The notes under the pieces were generated by a model. The model was not told the origin of the DNA, made no database searches, and was given only the letters and a program-made list of their open reading frames with translations. Position numbers and translations under genes: made by a program. DNA of 64,000 nucleotides from Chloroflexota bacterium (GTDB taxonomy: Bacteria > Chloroflexota > Limnocylindria > Limnocylindrales > CSP1-4), in assembly GCA_003141455.1 (NCBI GenBank), contig PLMA01000042.1:1-64000 (forward strand), in the 5' to 3' direction. Below, one piece after another: positions 57,847 through 64,000 of this stretch (position 1 is its first letter; the number at the start of each line of letters is the position of its first letter).

Positions 57847-58955
57847 GCCACCTCCGGATGCCAGTCTGACCAATCGCCCATGAATTGGACTTCGTAGACG
57901 AGATCCACGCCGAAACGCTCCGCGACGGCGGCCCGAGCACGCTCCGCCAGGCGGCGGACGTCGGATGCGGATGCCGCGCCGGCATTGACGATGAAGTTGG
58001 CGTGCGTCTCGCTTATCGCGGCGTCGTTCACGCGCGAGCCCTTGAGGCCGCAGGCGTCGATGAGCCGGCCCGCGGAGTCGCCCGGTGGATTGCGGAAGAC
58101 GCTGCCGGCGCTTGGCAGGCCGAGCGGCTGGTGTTCGCGTCGCCAACGGCGAATCTCGTCGAGCCGAGCCCGGATCTCGGCTGGCGTGGCGGGGCTCAGG
58201 CGGAAGGTCGCGCTGAGGACCAGCTCCGGCCAGACCGCGGCGCCGGCTGCGGTTGTGGCGCCGGCCGCGGTTGTGGCGCCGGCCGTGGTCGCCCCGCCGG
58301 CCGTGGCCGCGTCCGAAGCAGCTGCGCCCCCCTCCCCTGCCCGATGCTTGAAGCGGCTGTCTCTATACGCCAGGGTAAGCGCTGCCGCCGGCTCGACAAC
58401 CTGCCGACCGTTCGCCCTCAGGACCGTGACCGACTCGAGGATTGCGGCCACGTCGGAGCCGTGTGCGCCGGCGTTGGCCCAGACCGCCCCGCCGACCGTA
58501 CCCGGGATCGCCAGGCCGAACTCCAGTCCGGACAGGCCGGCCCGTTGCGCGAGCGTCGCCGCTCTGGCGAGAGGCAGACCCGCGTCCGCGGTGAGACGGC
58601 CAGCCTCGATCCGGCAATCCTCGGCGCGACACAGAATGACCAGCCCCCGAATGCCGGCGTCGCTGACGATCAGATCGCTGCCGCGGCCGATGACGACATG
58701 GGGAATCCCTCGACCCCGGGCCAGCCGTACCAGCTTCACCAGGGCGGGGAGATCGTCGACGGTCGCAAGCAGGTCTGCGGGACCGCCGACGCGCATCGTC
58801 GTATGCCCGACCATCGGCTCGGCGAGGCGGGCGTGGACGCCGGCCATGCCGCGAATCTCGGCCGCGAGCGTGACCCAGATCGATTCGGCATCCGGACGCG
58901 CGGCGCCGGTCACGGCGACGCGTTCCCCGGCCATCGCGCCGCTCCGGCGACTCAC
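57843..58955 (-). CDS. murB: UDP-N-acetylmuramate dehydrogenase
   Basis: HTTMRVGGPADLLATV, HVVIGRGSDLIVSDAGIRGLVI, GLSGLEFGLAIPGTVGGAVWANAGAHGSDV, YRDSRFK, LGLPSAGSVFRNPPGDSAGRLIDACGLKG. Confidence 0.93.
   Translation of the reverse strand: MSRRSGAMAGERVAVTGAARPDAESIWVTLAAEIRGMAGVHARLAEPMVGHTTMRVGGPADLLATVDDLPALVKLVRLARGRGIPHVVIGRGSDLIVSDAGIRGLVILCRAEDCRIEAGRLTADAGLPLARAATLAQRAGLSGLEFGLAIPGTVGGAVWANAGAHGSDVAAILESVTVLRANGRQVVEPAAALTLAYRDSRFKHRAGEGGAAASDAATAGGATTAGATTAAGATTAAGAAVWPELVLSATFRLSPATPAEIRARLDEIRRWRREHQPLGLPSAGSVFRNPPGDSAGRLIDACGLKGSRVNDAAISETHANFIVNAGAASASDVRRLAERARAAVAERFGVDLVYEVQFMGDWSDWHPEVA
58240..58311. repeat. About four degenerate 18-bp tandem repeats within murB
   Basis: GCGCCGGCTGCGGTTGTG / GCGCCGGCCGCGGTTGTG / GCGCCGGCCGTGGTCGCC / CCGCCGGCCGTGGCCGCG, encoding ATAGGATTAGATTAAGATTAAGAA on the minus strand. 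Confidence 0.85.
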
Positions 58956-60103
58956 CCCGCCACTCCCCGTGAGATGGTCTCGATCCGCCGGGCATCCGGC
59001 AGGTCTAGCCTCTCGGCCGCTGCACGGACCAGCTCCGCCACGGCATCCGCGGCTCCGGGCCGCGCCAGCGACCTGGCCGCCGCCGCCATCGCGGCTCGCT
59101 CGTCGGGCTGATCGAGGATGGCGGCGGCGGCCAGCAGGGCCTCCGCGTCGAAGTCCCCGTCCTCGATCAGACGGGCCGCTCCCGCGCCAACCATCTCCTC
59201 GGCGTTGCGGCGCTGGTGACCGGCGGCATGCGGATAGGGCACTACCACCATCGGCAGCCCGAACGCGGCGACCTCGGCCAGCGTGGAGGAGCCCGCCCGA
59301 CCGATCACCAAGTCGGCGCCGGCCAGAACCAGGGTCATTTCCTCGTCCAGGTACTTCTCGGGCCGGTAGCGCGCCCGCAGGTTCGACGGCAGGGCATCCC
59401 GGCCGGCAACCGCCTGCTCGTAGCCCCCCTCGCCGGTGATGTGGATCACCCGCGCCAGTTCGATCAATCTCGGCAACGCCTCGGCGACCGCCGAGTTGAA
59501 GCGCCGGACCTCCTGAGACCCGCCGAAGATGAGAAGCAGCCCGTCGTCGTCCGGGATCCCGAGGGCCGCCCTCGCGTCCTGCCGGTCAACGCCACGCGCA
59601 TCGCGGATCGGCGTTCCCGTGATGTAGCACGGTCGCCTCCGGCCGAAGGTGCGGCACGTTGCCGCGAACGTCACTGCCAGACAGCCGGCCAGCCTCGCGG
59701 TGACGCGAACGCTGCGCCCCGGGACTACGTTGCCGTCCCACATGACCACCGGGATGCGCAGGGCCGAAGCGGCCAGCAGAACGGGCAGGGCAACGTATCC
59801 GCCGGTCGTGAAGACCGCGTCGGGGCGGCGCCGGGTCAGGATTGCCATCGCCTGAGGCACCGAGAGCGAGAGGCGCACCGGATCGAGGAGGACGTGCACA
59901 TCCAGCCCGACCGACCGCAGCGAGCGCAGCAGCAAGCGCCGGAGCGGGATCCCCGTCCCCGGGACGACCTGCGCTTCAAGACCGCGGTGGCCTCCGACCC
60001 AGCGCAGCTCAGGCGCGTCGGGCCTAGCCTGCAGCGACCGTGCGACGGCGAGAGCCGGGTATATATGTCCCCCCGTACCCCCGCCCACTATCAGCAGACG
60101 CAC
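58952..60103 (-). CDS. murG: UDP-N-acetylglucosamine--N-acetylmuramyl-(pentapeptide) pyrophosphoryl-undecaprenol GlcNAc transferase
   Basis: RLLIVGGGTGGHIYPALAVARSL, VMWDGNVVPGRSVR, LIFGGSQEVRRFNSAVAEALP, ADLVIGRAGSSTLAEVAAFGLPMVVVPYPHAAGHQRRNAEEM. Confidence 0.95.
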   Translation of the reverse strand: MRLLIVGGGTGGHIYPALAVARSLQARPDAPELRWVGGHRGLEAQVVPGTGIPLRRLLLRSLRSVGLDVHVLLDPVRLSLSVPQAMAILTRRRPDAVFTTGGYVALPVLLAASALRIPVVMWDGNVVPGRSVRVTARLAGCLAVTFAATCRTFGRRRPCYITGTPIRDARGVDRQDARAALGIPDDDGLLLIFGGSQEVRRFNSAVAEALPRLIELARVIHITGEGGYEQAVAGRDALPSNLRARYRPEKYLDEEMTLVLAGADLVIGRAGSSTLAEVAAFGLPMVVVPYPHAAGHQRRNAEEMVGAGAARLIEDGDFDAEALLAAAAILDQPDERAAMAAAARSLARPGAADAVAELVRAAAERLDLPDARRIETISRGVAG

Positions 60104-61340
60104 TAACCCAACCTCGTTCGACTGTTTCGCGAGAGATCGAGAGCAGGATCCCGACGGCGGCGAGACTGACGGTCAACGACGAGCCGCCCGCCGAGACGAA
60201 TGGCAGCGTGATGCCGGTAACGGGAACTACCTGGACCACGACACCGATGTTGATCAGCGCCTGGAAGCATATCCAAGCTGTGATGCCCGCTGCCATTAGC
60301 CCCCCGAACGTGTCCGGGGCGCGGATCGCGGTCCGAATGCCGGCGAAGGCGAATGCGATGAGCAGGCCGATCACTACTGCCCCACCAACAAGTCCCAGCT
60401 CTTGGGCAATGACGGAGAAGATGAAGTCGTTCACGTCGCCTGGGACGGCGATTCGCGTGTTCCCGAGCCCGCTACCGAAGAGCCCGCCCGCGCTGAGCGC
60501 CTGAAGACCCTGGACGACCTGGTAGCAGGCGCCCCGCGGATCCGCCCACGGGTCCAACAGGCACCGCACGCGGTCGACCGGGTAGTGGCCGACACTGAGC
60601 ATCAGGAAGATGCCGCCGGCGCCGCCCACGAGCGCCGTGAAGGCCGCATGCAGAAGCTTCGCGCCGGCGATGAAGTAGAGCGAGAAGGCGATGAAGACGA
60701 TGACGCTGGCAGTGCCCAGATCCGGCTCCCGCACGACCAGAAGCAGGTAGGGCACGACGATGATCGCGAACGGGACGGTCCCCTTCCAGAAACTTCGGAT
60801 TTCGGTCCCTCGTGTCGCCAGCCAATGCGAGAGGTAGACCACGACAGCCAACTTCGCAACTTCGGCAGGATGGATATCCGGCAGAAACGGGCCGAGGTAG
60901 AGCCAGCGGGCGGAGCCGTGGCTGGAGATGCTCAGAGGGCTCGGGATCATGACGATGACCAGCAGGATCAGCGCCAGGACGGCGAGCGGAACGCTGACGA
61001 TCCGGAAGAAGCGGTAGTCGAGGCGCATGAAGAAGACCATCGCTGCCAGCCCCAGCAGACCGGCGACGATCTGAGGCGCCACGAGCTGGAAGGTGTTCTG
61101 GCTCTGTGCGTACGACGGAATCGCCGAGGCCGAATAGACCATCAGGATGCCGATCGCGAACAGGGCGACCACCGCCACCAGGATGATGTAGTCCGGCTCG
61201 TGAGCCTCGCGCTTCAGGACTCCGGGATCGCCCAGGACGTTGGCCTCGCGGCTGACCGGGCTCGGGCCGGACTTGCGCCTGACTCGGTCCCGTTCGGGCG
61301 GTTGGTCGGGCAGGCTCCAGCGGTCGCGCCGGCCGCTCAT
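60024..61340 (-). CDS. ftsW: Lipid II flippase/peptidoglycan polymerase FtsW
   Basis: FNAFQLVAPQIVAGLLGL-type SEDS helices, DIHPAEVAKLAVVVYLSHWLA, PFAIIVVPYLLLVVREPDLGTASVI, VTGITLPFVSAGGSSLTVSLAAVGILLSISRE; start chosen at MSGRRDRW. Confidence 0.93.
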   Translation of the reverse strand: MSGRRDRWSLPDQPPERDRVRRKSGPSPVSREANVLGDPGVLKREAHEPDYIILVAVVALFAIGILMVYSASAIPSYAQSQNTFQLVAPQIVAGLLGLAAMVFFMRLDYRFFRIVSVPLAVLALILLVIVMIPSPLSISSHGSARWLYLGPFLPDIHPAEVAKLAVVVYLSHWLATRGTEIRSFWKGTVPFAIIVVPYLLLVVREPDLGTASVIVFIAFSLYFIAGAKLLHAAFTALVGGAGGIFLMLSVGHYPVDRVRCLLDPWADPRGACYQVVQGLQALSAGGLFGSGLGNTRIAVPGDVNDFIFSVIAQELGLVGGAVVIGLLIAFAFAGIRTAIRAPDTFGGLMAAGITAWICFQALINIGVVVQVVPVTGITLPFVSAGGSSLTVSLAAVGILLSISRETVERGWVSASADSGRGYGGTYIPGSRRRTVAAG

Positions 61341-62902
61341 CGGGACGACCTCACCGCGCGTTGCTGCTCGGCCAGCGCCGCCACGGCGGCCTTGAAGGCC
61401 CGACCCCGCGCGGCATAGTCCACGAACATGTCGAAGCTGGCGGCGGCCGGGCTGAGCAGAACTGTCGCCGGCCCTGACGAACCGGCGGCGCCGCTGGCTT
61501 CGAGCAGGTCCCGGGCGATGGCGTCCCCACGGGCAACCGCCTCCTCGAGACTCGTAGCCAGCTCCACGCGCGTCATGCCGTTGCCTCGAAACATCTCCGC
61601 CAGTACCGGCCCCGACTCTCCGATCAAGACCGCGGCATCGGCGCGTGCCGCCGCGACGGGTCCCAGCCCGGAGAGGTCCACTCCCTTGTCGCGGCCTCCG
61701 GCGATGAGTACGAGCGGACGCGGGAAGGCTCGCAGAGCTGCAATCACGGCATCGGGCTGGGTTCCCTGCGAATCGTTGATGAACTGGACGCCGTCCACCG
61801 TCGCGACTCGCTCCAGGCGATGCTCCACTCCGGCGAACCCGGCGGCTGCGCTGCGGATGGCGTCCGGCGCCACTCCGAAGAGCAGGGCCACGGCCACCGC
61901 GGCCAGGGCGTTGGAGACGTTGTGCAGTCCCGGGATTGCCAGTTCGTCGACGGGCATGATCCGACCTCGAGGGCCCGTTTCGGCCCGGCCTCCGCCGGCC
62001 GCAGCCAGGCGCTCCACGGCCGAGGCCACGATCCAGCCCTCCTCCAGGCCGAGTCCTGCGGCGGCAGGGCGGCCCAGGCGGTAGCTCACCACCGGCGCAC
62101 GTCCGAGGGAGGCATACGTCGCCACGACCGGGTCGTCGGCGTTGATCACCAGCGCGCCGTTGCCGTCGACGAGCTCGGCCAGGCGTCGCTTGGCCCGCCG
62201 ATACGCCTCCAGGCTGCCGTGGCGGTCGAGATGATCGGATGTGACGTTGGTGTAGACGGCAACCGTGGTCCCTCGGGAGAGGGTGGGCAGCTGCAGCTCC
62301 GAGAGTTCGATGACGACGCGATGCTCGGGCGTCAACTCGGTCATGCACTCCACCAGCGGGACGCCGATGTTGCCGCCCAGGATCGTCGGGTGGACCGGAT
62401 CCCCCGCCAGCAGCGCCGCGATGAGAGATGAGGTCGTGGTCTTGCCCTTCGTGCCCGTGACTCCGATGGTCGGACAGGGGCACATCCGGAGCACGAGGTC
62501 CGCTTCGCTGACCAGTGCCGGAGAACCGGTCGGGTTCGCCAGATGGGCATCCACCACGACCCGGAGCGCGGCTCGCAGCCGGGGCTCAGTGGTCGGGAAG
62601 TCCGGGTTGATGCTCGGCGATGTGGCGATCAGGTCGGCCCCCGCCCACGTCCCGGCCGGCTCGACGTCGGGTCCGAGCGCAAGCTCGATGGGGCGCCGCC
62701 CGAGGGCTTCGGTCGCGGGAGCGAGCTCGGCGGCCGGCCGGACGTCGTAGACCGTGACCCGACAGCCGGCGTCGGCGAAGAAGCGGGCCAGGGCGATGCC
62801 GCTGCGGGCCAGACCCAGGACGGTGACCGAGCGCCCTGCCAGGGAGCCATCGCGGACGCCGGCCGCCGTGAGGCGGTCCAGATCCACGACAGAACGGGTC
62901 AT
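61337..62902 (-). CDS. murD: UDP-N-acetylmuramoylalanine--D-glutamate ligase
   Basis: VTVLGLARSGIALARFFADAGCRVTVYD, TIGVTGTKGKTTTSSLIAALL, LGGNIGVPLVE, VIELSELQL, FINDSQGTQPDAVIAALRAFPRPLVLIAGGRDKG. Confidence 0.94.
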   Translation of the reverse strand: MTRSVVDLDRLTAAGVRDGSLAGRSVTVLGLARSGIALARFFADAGCRVTVYDVRPAAELAPATEALGRRPIELALGPDVEPAGTWAGADLIATSPSINPDFPTTEPRLRAALRVVVDAHLANPTGSPALVSEADLVLRMCPCPTIGVTGTKGKTTTSSLIAALLAGDPVHPTILGGNIGVPLVECMTELTPEHRVVIELSELQLPTLSRGTTVAVYTNVTSDHLDRHGSLEAYRRAKRRLAELVDGNGALVINADDPVVATYASLGRAPVVSYRLGRPAAAGLGLEEGWIVASAVERLAAAGGGRAETGPRGRIMPVDELAIPGLHNVSNALAAVAVALLFGVAPDAIRSAAAGFAGVEHRLERVATVDGVQFINDSQGTQPDAVIAALRAFPRPLVLIAGGRDKGVDLSGLGPVAAARADAAVLIGESGPVLAEMFRGNGMTRVELATSLEEAVARGDAIARDLLEASGAAGSSGPATVLLSPAAASFDMFVDYAARGRAFKAAVAALAEQQRAVRSSR

Positions 62903-62909
62903 CGTCCGC

Positions 62910-63932
62910 CTACTTCGGTATCGAGGCGACGAAGAGCGTCACCCCGAGCATGCCGGCCAGGGCACCGACGATCCAGAAGCGCATCGTGATCTTCTCTTCG
63001 TCCCAGCCGCCCAGCTCGAAGTGGTGATGAAGCGGGGCCATCCGGAAGACACGCTTGCCACGGAGCTTGTAGCTGGCCACCTGGATGATGTCGGACGCGA
63101 CTTCGAGAACGAAGATGATCCCGATGAGGGGCAGGATCAGGACCTGGCCGGTGATGAGGGCCACCACGGCAAGCATCCCGCCGAGCGATAGCGCCCCGGA
63201 ATCGCCCATGAAGACCTGGGCCGGATGGACGTTGAACCACAGGAAGCCCAGGATCGCGCCGATCACGATCGCGTTGACCACGGCCAGGTTCTCCTGGGGA
63301 GGGTCGTTGAGCAGGGCGATGATCAAGAACGTGATGAACGCGAAGACGAGCGTCCCGCCGGCCAGCCCGTCCAGGCCGTCCGTCAAGTTCACTCCGTTGC
63401 TGGCCCCGACGATGGCGAAGATGGCGACCAGGATGAACAGGATCGCCCCCAACTCGATCTTGCGGTCGATCAGCGGGAGCAGGATCGTGTTGGTGATCTC
63501 GAAGTTGCCGACGAAGGGGACGCGGACGCCGTTGAAGCCGAAGTGGTTCTGGACGTAGACCGCTACTACGATCGCCACGACCAGCTGCCAGATGATCTTG
63601 TGGCGGCCGCGGATGCCGATCCCGGTGCGGGCGTTCAGATAGTCGTCGATCGCGCCGAGCGCTCCGACGATGGCGAGCACGAAGAGGGGCGAGTACGTGG
63701 AGGCGTCCAGGGCGTCAAAGACGAATGCCAGACCCAGGATCACAGCGACGATCAGGACGCCCCCCATCGTGGGCGTTCCCTCCTTGACCAGGTGACTCCC
63801 GGGCCCGTCCATCCGGATCTGCTTGCCCAGGCCCAACCAGTGCAGCAGCCGGAGGTAGGGCGGCATGAGGATGACCATGCAGGCGAAGGCGAGAAGCAGC
63901 CCCTGGATGAACTCGACTCCGTGCTCTTTCAC
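62910..63932 (-). CDS. mraY: Phospho-N-acetylmuramoyl-pentapeptide transferase
   Basis: GPGSHLVKEGTPTMGGVLIV, GAIDDYLNARTGIGIRGRHKIIWQLVVA, NLTDGLDGLAGGT, VFMGDSGALSLGG, APLHHHFELGGWDEEKITMRFWIV; GTG start. Confidence 0.96.
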   Translation of the reverse strand: MKEHGVEFIQGLLLAFACMVILMPPYLRLLHWLGLGKQIRMDGPGSHLVKEGTPTMGGVLIVAVILGLAFVFDALDASTYSPLFVLAIVGALGAIDDYLNARTGIGIRGRHKIIWQLVVAIVVAVYVQNHFGFNGVRVPFVGNFEITNTILLPLIDRKIELGAILFILVAIFAIVGASNGVNLTDGLDGLAGGTLVFAFITFLIIALLNDPPQENLAVVNAIVIGAILGFLWFNVHPAQVFMGDSGALSLGGMLAVVALITGQVLILPLIGIIFVLEVASDIIQVASYKLRGKRVFRMAPLHHHFELGGWDEEKITMRFWIVGALAGMLGVTLFVASIPK

Positions 63933-64000
63933 CTGACCTCCTCATCGGTCGGGTGCGCTCCTCCCTGCGCCTCCGTGTCGGCGATCCAGCTCGCGAAGCC
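63929..64000 (-). CDS. murF: C-terminal fragment of a gene ending at mraY, probably murF
   Basis: Minus-strand frame reads GFASWIADTEAQGGAHPTDEEVR*, GTGA overlap with mraY; identity inferred from dcw gene order only. Confidence 0.4.
   Translation of the reverse strand, partial: GFASWIADTEAQGGAHPTDEEVR

Noticed and set aside
61341-62483. N-terminal extension of the 819-aa ftsW-frame ORF (60024-62483)
   Set aside because: The extension is low-complexity Arg/Gly sequence antiphase to murD; real FtsW starts near 61340.
61337-62902. Treating the Mur ligase as the missing murC
   Set aside because: N-terminal VTVLGLARSG and position between mraY and ftsW match murD rather than murC.

Overview
High-GC bacterial chromosomal window, probably Chloroflexota-like (inferred from gene content and composition, not tested). 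No transposases, phage genes or CRISPR arrays were recognised. From left to right: the 3' end of ssb; a nucleoside salvage/uptake block (punA-like PNP, cdd, udp, and a BMP-type ABC importer); rsmI; a two-gene glutamine-dependent NAD synthetase; two consecutive six-gene peptide/solute ABC importer modules, each SBP-SBP-permease-permease-ATPase-ATPase; a glycine cleavage operon (gcvT-H-PA-PB); NUDIX and DUF2520 genes; acnA; an aldo/keto reductase; a YCII-family gene with an in-frame TGA at its probable fourth codon; an aryl-2-oxoacid cluster (ACT, paaK-like, iorB, iorA); a LacI-controlled sugar operon (SBP, two permeases, class-C beta-lactamase-like hydrolase, P-loop kinase, GH13_18 phosphorylase); tRNA-Val(CAC); and a division/cell-wall cluster from ftsZ to mraY with the tail of a probable murF. 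The best candidate for a little-described system is the LacI/ABC/hydrolase/kinase/GH13_18 operon at 42.9-50.8 kb, with its 18-bp perfect operator palindrome. Secondary candidates are the duplicated Opp modules with strong hairpins between SBP and permease genes, the dcw cluster lacking murC, the FtsQ and MurB low-complexity insertions, and the iorA gene without a ferredoxin domain. All calls come from reading the sequence; no database search was run.
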